This document shows, one piece after another, positions 1 to 5,314 of a stretch of DNA of 6,025 bases. Every line of letters starts with the position of its first letter. The stretch's first letter is position 1. The stretch spans positions 1-6,025 of the forward strand of contig JAUXAI010000065.1 of the NCBI GenBank assembly GCA_030619985.1, given 5' to 3'. Under the pieces are notes generated by a model, which searched no databases, had not been told where the DNA came from, and saw only the letters and a program-made list of their open reading frames with translations. This DNA is from a bacterium (lineage in GTDB: Bacteria > UBP18 > UBA7526). The position numbers were made by a program, and so were the translations under genes.

Positions 1-394
1 GGATCTGGGCCAGCCGCTCACCCATCTCCCTCTCAGGGAAGATGACTTTATCTGCCCCGATCTTCTGCAGTATCCTCCCATGGCGCGCATTCAAGGCCTT
101 GGCCACTACCTCCTTTACCCCAATCTCTTTTAAGAGAAGGGTGATCAGGATACTCGCCTGGATATCTCCACCAATGGCCACTATGGCAACATCCACATCC
201 TCGATCCCCACCGCCCTCAGGGCTTTCTCATCCGTAGCATCGAGTTGGACCGCCTGGCCAACCAAATCGCCCATCTCAGCCACCTTTTCTTCGTTCTCAT
301 CAATGGCCAGCACCTCATGCCCCTGGTCAATCAGGGTTCGAGCAACGCTTGAACCAAACCTTCCCAGACCAATTACCGCAAACTGCCTCGCCAT
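1..394 (-). CDS. ktrA: Potassium uptake regulatory subunit KtrA (TrkA/RCK family), N-terminal part
   Basis: This is the cytosolic nucleotide-binding RCK subunit that assembles on KtrB and gates K+ uptake in response to nucleotides. 131 residues are visible before the window edge, so the C-terminal RCK_C part is missing from view. The Rossmann fold starts at once: the glycine motif is GLGRFG at residues 9-14 (G9, G11, G14), followed by an acidic residue, D32, at the end of the second strand, the usual ribose-binding position. Further on, the segments VAIGGDIQAS and LQKIGADKVIFPE match the KtrA pattern closely. The ATG at 394 has a GGAGG site five bases upstream. It follows ktrB after a repeat-filled spacer, the usual pairing of channel and regulator. 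The choice of KtrA over full-length TrkA (two RCK modules) rests on similarity and the KtrB partner; length cannot be checked here. Confidence 0.92.
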   Translation of the reverse strand, partial: MARQFAVIGLGRFGSSVARTLIDQGHEVLAIDENEEKVAEMGDLVGQAVQLDATDEKALRAVGIEDVDVAIVAIGGDIQASILITLLLKEIGVKEVVAKALNARHGRILQKIGADKVIFPEREMGERLAQI

Positions 395-409
395 CTTTCC
401 CTCCTTAAA

Positions 410-490
410 CGCTGATTGCCGCTGATATAGTGCACTGATTATCGCTGATTATCTGCGGTCATCTGCATTTTGATCTGCGCTAATCTGCGT
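410..490. repeat. Degenerate short-period repeat filling the ktrB-ktrA spacer
   Basis: Nearly the whole spacer consists of imperfect units of about 10-13 bases. On the plus strand these are variants of CGCTGATT in the left half and ATCTGCG in the right half; on the minus strand they read as CGCAGAT and AATCAGCG. The two halves are therefore related but not a clean palindrome. Similar low-complexity units occur as dispersed intergenic repeats in many environmental bacterial genomes, but that is recollection, not a search. No open frame or clear promoter is seen. A GTGCAC palindrome at 431-436 is also found in the 71-bp repeats at 2175-2245 and 2448-2518. Confidence 0.65.
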
Positions 491-491
491 A

Positions 492-1811
492 TTAGCCGAT
501 CATTACTCTCTCTTCTGGATACTTATATAATGGAGCGCGCTCCCTCTGGCCCATGGCCACAGCAATGGTTAAGGGACCGATCCTTCCCACAAACATAGTA
601 ATGGTGATTATGATCCGCCCCAGATTAGAGAGAGTATCGGTTATCCCCATTGATAACCCAACCGTGCCAAAGGCGCTGAAGACCTCAAAGAGTACCTTGA
701 TAAAAGCCTTCTTCTCAATAATCAAGAGAAGGAAACTCGACAGTATCACCAGGCCAACAGAGAGACCAACAATGGTCAAGACCTTCCTGATGGTCACCCA
801 GGGTATGGTTCTTCTGAAGAGATTGACTTCCCTCTTTCCCCGAAACATGGCAAATAAACTGGTTAAAAAGACGCAGAAGGTGCTGGTCTTTACCCCTCCT
901 CCTGTGGAGCCGGGTGAAGCGCCAATAAACATCAAGATCATTAATAAGAAGAGGCTTGCTCCTTTCATCTGGCCAACAGGTAAGGTATTGAAGCCCGCTG
1001 TCCGGGGAGTAATGGCCTGGAAGGCAGCCCCCAGTATCTTTCCTCCTACAGGGAGAGTACTTAGAGTATTATTCCCCTCCAGGAGGAAGATGAGAGGAAT
1101 AGCTATGATAATGAGAAAGAAGGTGGTGGCTAAGACTACCTTAGTATGAAGGCTCAAGGCCCCCTTTCCTTTGGGACGATATCTCTTCAGATTGGATAGA
1201 ACAGTAAACCCCAATCCACCGAGAATGATCAAGGAAAGCATTATGATATTTATTGCGGGATCGCTTCTATAACCCACCAGGCTATCTCTAAAGAGGGAGA
1301 ACCCAGCGTTGCAGAAGCCAGAGATGGCATGAAATATAGCGCAGTATCCAGGATAACTAATACCTGTCCCTCTCCACCTCAGATAGAAGAATATGGCTCC
1401 CAATCCCTCGATGCTCAGGGTCAGGATAATGACATACTTTAAGAGAACCCTTATTCCCCCTAATGTGGAGTGCTTCAATGCCTCCTGAACGACCATCCTC
1501 TCCCGCAGAGAAATCCTCTTCCCGATCATGAGGCCAAATAATGTGGCCATGGTCATGATCCCCAATCCGCCAAGCTGAATGAGCACCAGGATGACCAGTT
1601 GGCCAAATAGAGAGAAGTAAGTTCCCGTATCGACCACTTTCAGACCCGTGACACAGGTGGCACTGGTTGCAGTAAATAGGGCATCGACAAAGGGAAGCCT
1701 CTGGCCATTGGCCGTGCTTAGAGGTAGGGAGAGGAGAATGGTCCCTATGGTAATAGCGAATAGAAAGCCCAGGGCAAGGATCTGGGCAGGATTCAGTCTG
1801 GCCTTCGCCAT
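492..1811 (-). CDS. ktrB: Potassium transporter integral membrane subunit KtrB (TrkH/Ktr family)
   Basis: This is the K+-translocating subunit of a Ktr-type uptake system in the inner membrane. Its 439 residues match the KtrB size (about 445) better than TrkH (about 480). All four membrane-pore-membrane repeats are visible through their filter segments: TATSATCVTGL around residues 48-57 (G56), ISGFCNAGF at 163-171 (G170), TPRTAGFN at 268-275 (G273) and SAFGTVGLS at 379-387 (G385). The glycine-rich intramembrane gate loop of the third repeat is at 297-306 (GASPGSTGGG). Hydrophobic helices alternate with these from residue 10 to about 420. The ATG directly abuts the rplT stop (TGAATG), and its GGAGAG ribosome site lies in the last two sense codons of rplT, so translation is probably coupled. 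ktrA follows downstream. The placement after a ribosomal protein gene is unusual; the family assignment is firm. Confidence 0.95.
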   Translation of the reverse strand: MAKARLNPAQILALGFLFAITIGTILLSLPLSTANGQRLPFVDALFTATSATCVTGLKVVDTGTYFSLFGQLVILVLIQLGGLGIMTMATLFGLMIGKRISLRERMVVQEALKHSTLGGIRVLLKYVIILTLSIEGLGAIFFYLRWRGTGISYPGYCAIFHAISGFCNAGFSLFRDSLVGYRSDPAINIIMLSLIILGGLGFTVLSNLKRYRPKGKGALSLHTKVVLATTFFLIIIAIPLIFLLEGNNTLSTLPVGGKILGAAFQAITPRTAGFNTLPVGQMKGASLFLLMILMFIGASPGSTGGGVKTSTFCVFLTSLFAMFRGKREVNLFRRTIPWVTIRKVLTIVGLSVGLVILSSFLLLIIEKKAFIKVLFEVFSAFGTVGLSMGITDTLSNLGRIIITITMFVGRIGPLTIAVAMGQRERAPLYKYPEERVMIG

Positions 1812-2171
1812 TCACTCTCCTTGGTTCTTCTTAGCAATATCTACCAGTTGGGTGAAGGTCTCTGGGTCATTTATGGCTAAATCGGATAGGATCTTACGGT
1901 CGATGGCAATCTCTGCCTTTTTTAGTCCATTAATAAATCTATTATAACTTATTTCCTGGCTGCGGCAGGCAGCATTTATTCTTGAGATCCACAAGCGTCT
2001 GAAGTCCCTCTTTCTTCTCTTTCGATCTCGATAAGCATAGACCAGAGATCTGGTCACCGCCTCTTTTGCCGTTCTATAGAGTCTACTCTTTGCTCCGTAA
2101 TACCCCTTTGCAGCCTTTAATATTCTCTTCTTCTTTCTCTTTCTTGCCGGGGCATACTTTGTCCTTACCAT
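1812..2171 (-). CDS. rplT: 50S ribosomal protein L20
   Basis: Early-assembly large-subunit protein that binds 23S rRNA; in several bacteria it also represses its own operon. The 119 residues equal the family norm (118 in E. coli). The strongly basic N-terminal tail (residues 1-20), the [17 protein letters not shown] segment (23-39) and the signature [20 protein letters not shown] (51-70) are all typical, followed by the compact C-terminal helical domain. The start ATG has GAGG five bases upstream, and that ribosome site is part of the 71-bp repeat at 2175-2245. It is the third gene of the infC-rpmI-rplT cluster. Its last two sense codons, GGA GAG, double as the ribosome site of ktrB, and its TGA stop touches the ktrB ATG. 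L20 would be the natural effector of the attenuator upstream of infC, by analogy with Bacillus subtilis; nothing here proves it. Confidence 0.98.
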   Translation of the reverse strand: MVRTKYAPARKRKKKRILKAAKGYYGAKSRLYRTAKEAVTRSLVYAYRDRKRRKRDFRRLWISRINAACRSQEISYNRFINGLKKAEIAIDRKILSDLAINDPETFTQLVDIAKKNQGE

Positions 2172-2174
2172 GAA

Positions 2175-2245
2175 AACCTCACTTTGTTCGGTTCGTTTAC
2201 CGTTAACCGTTCACCGTGAACCGTAAACCAAAAGTGCACATTGCA
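2175..2245 (-). repeat. 71-bp direct repeat, copy A, in the rpmI-rplT spacer
   Basis: It is identical base for base to 2448-2518 (offset 273) and fills 71 of the 75 bases between rpmI and rplT. Read in the gene direction it starts with TGCAATGTGCACTTTT. Then come five tandem heptamers of the form GGTNNAC (2195-2229) and finally GTGAGGTT, which is the Shine-Dalgarno of rplT. Heptamers two and three form a perfect 6-bp hairpin (GTTCAC, G, GTGAAC; 2209-2221), and heptamers one and five are also complementary (GTTTAC with GTAAAC). Confidence 0.95.
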
Positions 2246-2246
2246 T

Positions 2247-2444
2247 TCATCCGTAGGGAATTAATCTCCTGATATTTTTCACATCGGTCTTATGAATGAG
2301 ACCCGATTTCTTAAGGCCTCTCTTTCTCTTGGCGCTCTTCTTTGTCAGGATGTGGCTTTTATAGGCCTTTTTTCTCTTGATCTTTCCCTTCTTCGTTAAT
2401 CTAAACCTTTTAGCTGCTCCCCGCTTGGTCTTTATCTTAGGCAT
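2247..2444 (-). CDS. rpmI: 50S ribosomal protein L35
   Basis: Small, very basic large-subunit protein. The 65 residues match the family (64-66). The N-terminal [20 protein letters not shown], the central [16 protein letters not shown] region (29-44) and the C-terminal RRLIPYG ending are all standard for L35. The ATG at 2444 has GAGG five bases upstream, supplied by repeat copy B (2448-2518). The gene is flanked on both sides by the same 71-bp sequence, so homologous exchange between the copies would remove the rpmI coding region while leaving rplT with an intact ribosome site. It sits between infC and rplT in the conserved order. The identification is secure. Confidence 0.98.
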   Translation of the reverse strand: MPKIKTKRGAAKRFRLTKKGKIKRKKAYKSHILTKKSAKRKRGLKKSGLIHKTDVKNIRRLIPYG

Positions 2445-2447
2445 TCT

Positions 2448-2518
2448 AACCTCACTTTGTTCGGTTCGTTTACCGTTAACCGTTCACCGTGAACCGTAAA
2501 CCAAAAGTGCACATTGCA
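2448..2518 (-). repeat. 71-bp direct repeat, copy B, in the infC-rpmI spacer
   Basis: Perfect second copy of the sequence at 2175-2245. It fills 71 of the 79 bases between the infC stop and the rpmI start. The five GGTNNAC heptamers lie at 2468-2502, and the central perfect hairpin (GTTCAC, G, GTGAAC) at 2482-2494. The 3' end of the unit again provides GTGAGG as the ribosome site, here five bases before the rpmI ATG. The flanking bases outside the 71 differ between the two copies, so the duplication ends are sharp. Confidence 0.95.
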
Positions 2519-2523
2519 CTTCC

Positions 2524-3030
2524 CTATTTTGATTTAAGAACCATGGTCATGTTGTAGCCTGCTAATCTTGGGCTTATCTCCACTTCGGCAATCTCTTTTG
2601 TCTCTTCAATCAATCTATCTAAAAGGCGCCGGCCCAGCTCAGGATGGGATCTCTGTCTCCCTAGAAACATGATGGTTACTTTGACTTTATCTCCTCTTTC
2701 TAAGAATTTCACGGCAAGGCGTTTCTTTACCTGGTAATCATGTTCCCCGATCTTGATGCGCATCTTCACTTGTTTAATTTCATAGGTCTTCTGCCTCTTC
2801 CTCGCTTCTCGCAATTTTCGCTCTCGTTGGTATTTAAACTTCCCATAATCCATTACCCGACAGACAGGGGGAGAGGCCTGGGGAGCGATTTCTATTAAGT
2901 CTAAAGCCTCTCTTCGGGCAATCTCCAGGGCCTTTCCTATATCCATAATTCCCAGCTGCTTACCCTCTTTACCAATCACCCTTACCTCTTTGGCCGAGAT
3001 GGCCTCATTTACCCTCAACTCTTTTTTAAT
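2524..3030 (-). CDS. infC: Translation initiation factor IF-3, probable ATT start
   Basis: IF-3 binds the 30S subunit, blocks premature 50S joining and proofreads the start codon and initiator tRNA. From the ATT at 3030 it has 168 residues. The N-terminal domain contains the RVNEAI start, LIEIAPQ and the signature PPVCRVMDYGKF (residues 54-65). A lysine/arginine-rich linker helix follows, and the C-terminal 30S-binding domain starts near residue 87 (KQVKMRIKIGEHDYQVK), with RQRSHPELG and the LAGYNMTMVL ending. The frame is closed by TAA at 3043-3045 and has no ATG or GTG before the conserved start. The only candidates are TTG at 3018, 17 bases from the ribosome site, and ATT at 3030, four bases after AGGAGGAGG. 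ATT starts are known for infC in E. coli, where IF-3 discriminates against them and so represses itself. Confidence 0.96.
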   Translation of the reverse strand: MKKELRVNEAISAKEVRVIGKEGKQLGIMDIGKALEIARREALDLIEIAPQASPPVCRVMDYGKFKYQRERKLREARKRQKTYEIKQVKMRIKIGEHDYQVKKRLAVKFLERGDKVKVTIMFLGRQRSHPELGRRLLDRLIEETKEIAEVEISPRLAGYNMTMVLKSK

Positions 3031-3043
3031 CTTTCCTCCTCCT
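3028..3043 (-). promoter_or_regulatory. Strong Shine-Dalgarno with ATT start codon of infC
   Basis: Read on the minus strand the site is AGGAGGAGGAAAGATT. The extended purine tract is highly complementary to the 16S rRNA 3' end and places ATT (3030-3028) at ideal spacing, giving the N-terminus M-K-K-E-L-R-V-N-E. The next possible start, TTG at 3018-3016, is too far away. This decides the start in favour of ATT and points to IF-3 autoregulation at initiation. Confidence 0.85.
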
Positions 3044-3049
3044 TACATT

Positions 3050-3076
3050 AAAAAATTTGGATGGCAGAAGCCATCC
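3050..3076 (-). terminator. Intrinsic terminator inside the infC leader (attenuator)
   Basis: A perfect 7-bp GC-rich hairpin (GGATGGC, loop TTCT, GCCATCC; 3059-3076) is followed by AAA and six T (3050-3055) on the minus strand. It stands between thrS and infC, a few bases before the infC ribosome site, so it would stop transcripts before infC. Its 5' arm is also complementary to the start of the leader (3135-3147), so it can be prevented from forming. Confidence 0.85.
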
Positions 3077-3152
3077 TTTTCATATCTAAACCCTACGCGC
3101 AGTCCTTTCATGAGGACGCGGTAAGGTGAGAAGCGGATAGCTTCTACTTTAT
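3077..3152 (-). promoter_or_regulatory. Structured 5' leader of infC-rpmI-rplT with antiterminator arm
   Basis: The leader carries a first hairpin at 3129-3145 (AGAAGC, loop TATCC, GCTTCT). A longer bulged stem follows at 3091-3126: CCTTAC pairs with GTAGGG, CGC with GCG, and GTCCT with AGGAC around a CATGAA loop. The 13 bases at 3135-3147 (GTAGAAGCTATCC) can instead pair along their full length, with two G-U pairs, with the terminator 5' arm at 3064-3076 (GGATGGCTTCTGC). Hairpin one, the antiterminator and the terminator are therefore mutually exclusive. This matches the logic of the L20-controlled infC leader known in Bacillus. L20 as ligand, and membership of that RNA family, are inferences. 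Confidence 0.78.
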
Positions 3153-3157
3153 CTAAA

Positions 3158-3186
3158 ATTTTAACACTCTTTCTTTTTAATTGCAA
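3158..3186 (-). promoter_or_regulatory. Candidate sigma70-type promoter for the infC operon
   Basis: On the minus strand, TTGCAA (3181-3186, 4 of 6 to the -35 consensus) and TAAAAT (3158-3163, 5 of 6 to the -10 consensus) are separated by exactly 17 bases. The -10 box overlaps the thrS TAA stop. Initiation would fall near 3150-3152, three to five bases before the antiterminator arm, which is what an attenuator leader needs. This agreement raises confidence above that of the hexamers alone. Confidence 0.65.
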
Positions 3187-4882
3187 GATAAATTCTTCTG
3201 ATGAATTTATCTATCTTTATCTCTCCCAAATCCTCTTCGTTTCTCAACCTCAAGGAGAGGGTATTATTCTTTACTTCTTTATCTCCCATAATGAGCATAT
3301 AGGGGACCTTCTCTATCTGGGCCTCTCGGATCTTTTTGCCGATCTTCTCGTTCCGGCTGTCTAACTCCACCCTCAGATTCTCTTTTTCCAACCTCTCCTT
3401 TACCTTTGAAGCATACTTAAGATGGCGGTCTGCTATAGGGAGTATCCTCACCTGAACTGGAGAAAGCCAGACAGGGAAGGCTCCTCCATAATGCTCAATC
3501 AAGACTCCTAAGAACCTCTCTACGCTTCCCAATAAGGCCCGATGAATCATGACGCATCTGTGCTTCTTGCCGTCTCTTCCCGTATAGGTGAGGTCGAATT
3601 TCTCCGGGAAGTTGAAGTCTACCTGAATGGTAGAACACTGCCAGAGTCTCCCTAAGGCATCCGAGATCTGAATATCTATCTTCGGCCCGTAGAAGGCCCC
3701 CTCGCCAGGAGCAATCTCATATTCTAACTTACTTTCTTTTAGCGCTTCTTTTAATGCCCTTGTAGCATGCTCCCAGTTTTTCTTACTTCCAATATAATCC
3801 TCTGGTCGGGTAGATAGAATGAGCTTATAACCAAAGCCAAAGGGCTGCAAGATATCTAAGGCAAAGGAGACCGCATCCTCTATTTCTTCTTTAAGTTGAG
3901 TCGGGGTACAGAAGATGTGGCCATCATCCTGGGTAAAGCCTCGGGCTCTCATTAGGCCATGCATTACTCCCGATCTTTCATGTCTGTAGACTGTTCCCAA
4001 TTCAAAGTATCTTATAGGCAGGTCTTTATAACTTCTGGTCTTGCTCTTATAGATCAGGACATGGCCCGGACAGTTCATGGGCCTTATGGCATACTCCTGC
4101 TTTTCTATCTTGAAGAAATACATTAATTCCCGATAGAAGTCATAGTGGCCGGATCTCTTCCATAAGTCGATCTTATATATGTGAGGAGTAATGACCGATT
4201 GATAGCCTCTCTTTTTATGCTCCTCTTCTATAAAGTCCTCAATTATTCTTCTTAAGATAGCTCCCTTGGGATGGTAGATGATCAACCCTGCCCCAGCCTC
4301 ATTATGGATGCTGAAGAGATCTAAAAATTTTCCTAATTTTCTGTGGTCCCTCTTCTTCGCCTCCTCAATATTCCGTAGATGTCTATCTAACTCTTCCTTA
4401 CTAAAGAAAGCCGTGCCATATATCCTCTGGAGCATGGGGTTGGTCTCTTTCCCTCTCCAGTAGGCGCCAGCAATAGAGGTGAGTTTAAAGACTTTTACTT
4501 CCCCGCTACTCTTCATATGGGGCCCTTTGCAGAGATCGACGAATTCTCCTGTAGCATAGAAACTTATTTTCTTTCCTTTGAGCCCTTTAAGAAGTTCTAA
4601 CTTGAACCGCTCTTTATCCTTCTTTAATAACTTCTCTGCCTGACTTCCGGAAAGCATCCTCTTTTCGAAAGAAAGATCTTTATTTATTATCTCTCCCATC
4701 CTTTTCTCTATTCTCTTTAAATCCCCCGGAGTAAAGGGCTCTTTTTTTTCAAAGTCATAGTAGAAGCCGTCAGCAATTGCCGGGCCAATCCCCAACTTTA
4801 CCTTGGGAAATAATTCTTTCACTGCTGCGGCCAAAATATGAGAAGTGGAATGTCTCAGAGTATCAAGGTCTTTCTTCGCCAT
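3161..4882 (-). CDS. thrS: Threonyl-tRNA synthetase lacking the N-terminal TGS domain
   Basis: Class II synthetase that charges tRNA-Thr and edits mischarged Ser-tRNA in the cytosol. The 573 residues begin directly in the editing domain: HSTSH at 11-15 gives the HxxxH zinc-type site, and CKGPH at 118-122 the matching C and H. The catalytic core follows, with zinc ligands C271 (MNCPGH), H322 (DDGHIF) and H447 (MIHRALLG). Motif 2 lies around YRHERSG (299-305) and motif 3 at HRALLGSVERF (447-457). The anticodon-binding domain runs from about 474 to the end. E. coli ThrRS has 642 residues; the missing 69 are the TGS domain. The ATG has AGGAG five bases upstream and follows tRNA-Val by 22 bases, so no room exists for a TGS domain. 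The editing and catalytic residues look intact. TGS-less bacterial enzymes occur, I believe, in mycoplasmas and Borrelia. Confidence 0.97.
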   Translation of the reverse strand: MAKKDLDTLRHSTSHILAAAVKELFPKVKLGIGPAIADGFYYDFEKKEPFTPGDLKRIEKRMGEIINKDLSFEKRMLSGSQAEKLLKKDKERFKLELLKGLKGKKISFYATGEFVDLCKGPHMKSSGEVKVFKLTSIAGAYWRGKETNPMLQRIYGTAFFSKEELDRHLRNIEEAKKRDHRKLGKFLDLFSIHNEAGAGLIIYHPKGAILRRIIEDFIEEEHKKRGYQSVITPHIYKIDLWKRSGHYDFYRELMYFFKIEKQEYAIRPMNCPGHVLIYKSKTRSYKDLPIRYFELGTVYRHERSGVMHGLMRARGFTQDDGHIFCTPTQLKEEIEDAVSFALDILQPFGFGYKLILSTRPEDYIGSKKNWEHATRALKEALKESKLEYEIAPGEGAFYGPKIDIQISDALGRLWQCSTIQVDFNFPEKFDLTYTGRDGKKHRCVMIHRALLGSVERFLGVLIEHYGGAFPVWLSPVQVRILPIADRHLKYASKVKERLEKENLRVELDSRNEKIGKKIREAQIEKVPYMLIMGDKEVKNNTLSLRLRNEEDLGEIKIDKFIRRIYLAIKKKEC

Positions 4883-4904
4883 TATTGCTCCTATACAAGT
4901 TGAG

Positions 4905-4981
4905 TGGTGGGCTCGCCCAGGATCGAACTGGGGACCTCCACGATGTCAACGTGGCACTCTAACCATCTGAGCTACGAGCCC
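4905..4981 (-). tRNA. tRNA-Val (anticodon GAC)
   Basis: This is a 77-nt gene including an encoded CCA. The acceptor arms GGGCTCG and CGAGCCC pair fully. The D stem is GCTC/GAGT. The anticodon stem CCACG/CGTGG encloses loop TTGACAT with anticodon GAC, reading GUC and GUU valine codons. The T arm is CCCAG, TTCGATC, CTGGG. It is the last of five tRNA genes and lies 22 bases before thrS, probably cut out of a shared transcript. The 56-base gap on its upstream side (4982-5037) is AT-rich and holds no feature I can support. Confidence 0.97.
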
Positions 4982-5037
4982 AAGTTTTGAAAAAATTATG
5001 GTTGATCATAAGAGTTGAATCCCTGAAGAAAATTTAG

Positions 5038-5126
5038 TGGTGGGCGAGGAGGGAGTCGAACCCTCATGCTCACTAATGGAGCAATGGATTTTAAGTCCAT
5101 TGTGTATGCCATTCCACCACTCGCCC
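5038..5126 (-). tRNA. tRNA-Leu (anticodon UAA)
   Basis: This is an 89-nt class II tRNA gene including encoded CCA. Acceptor arms GGGCGAG and CTCGCCC pair fully. The anticodon stem ATGGA/TCCAT encloses CTTAAAA, anticodon TAA, reading UUA and UUG. The long variable arm (GCTC, loop, GAGC) is the leucine hallmark, and the T arm is GAGGG, TTCGACT, CCCTC. It follows tRNA-Cys after only two bases, so both must come from one precursor. Confidence 0.97.
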
Positions 5127-5128
5127 AT

Positions 5129-5204
5129 TGGAGGTGCGGGTGGGAATTGCACCCACGAATAACGGTTTTGCAGACCGTCCCCTTAGCTACTTGGGTACCG
5201 CACC
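5129..5204 (-). tRNA. tRNA-Cys (anticodon GCA)
   Basis: This is a 76-nt gene including encoded CCA. Acceptor arms GGTGCGG and CCGCACC pair fully, and the discriminator base is U, the key identity element of tRNA-Cys. The anticodon stem ACGGT/ACCGT encloses CTGCAAA with anticodon GCA. The T arm is GTGGG, TGCAATT, CCCAC, where the usual TTC of the T loop reads TGC. Confidence 0.96.
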
Positions 5205-5215
5205 GTCGTCGCTTT

Positions 5216-5291
5216 TGGAGCGGGCGATGGGTTTCGAACCCACGACCTCAACCTTGGCAAGGTTGCGTTCTACCAACTGAACTACGCCCGC
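5216..5291 (-). tRNA. tRNA-Gly (anticodon GCC)
   Basis: This is a 76-nt gene including encoded CCA. Acceptor arms GCGGGCG and CGCCCGC pair fully, and the discriminator is U as is usual for bacterial tRNA-Gly. The D stem is GTTC/GAAC. The anticodon stem CAACC/GGTTG encloses TTGCCAA with anticodon GCC, reading GGC and GGU. The T arm is GTGGG, TTCGAAA, CCCAT with one G-U pair. tRNA-Cys follows 11 bases downstream. Confidence 0.97.
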
Positions 5292-5314
5292 GTCGTTCAC
5301 TTCCGTTCGCTCCT

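Noticed and set aside
553-1149. Long open frame of 198 codons on the plus strand opposite ktrB
   Set aside because: It is antisense to a clearly conserved membrane transporter gene, has no recognisable domain or ribosome site, and is the expected mirror of the ktrB codon pattern.
2195-2229. Possible CRISPR or iteron array
   Set aside because: Units are only seven bases with no spacers, and the array is short, between ribosomal protein genes. Iterons would be expected near a replication gene, which is absent.
3048-3083. 11-codon frame (ATG at 3083) ending in the terminator T tract, a possible leader peptide
   Set aside because: Only a weak AGGG lies upstream and there is no run of regulatory codons. 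A ribosome here could affect the terminator, but nothing else supports it.
3043-3111. 22-codon reading frame through the infC leader (ATG at 3111, in frame with infC, stop TAA just before the Shine-Dalgarno)
   Set aside because: It has no Shine-Dalgarno, and its start lies in the loop of the leader stem. The bases are better explained by RNA structure.
4883-4948. N-terminal extension of thrS into the upstream open frame
   Set aside because: The frame closes at a stop at 4946-4948 inside tRNA-Val, gives only about 20 extra codons, contains no TGS-like sequence, and lacks a ribosome site as good as the AGGAG before 4882.
4982-5037. Possible promoter before tRNA-Val (TTTTCT, 16 bases, TATGAT)
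   Set aside because: The -35 match is poor and the segment is simply AT-rich, so I cannot separate it from background.
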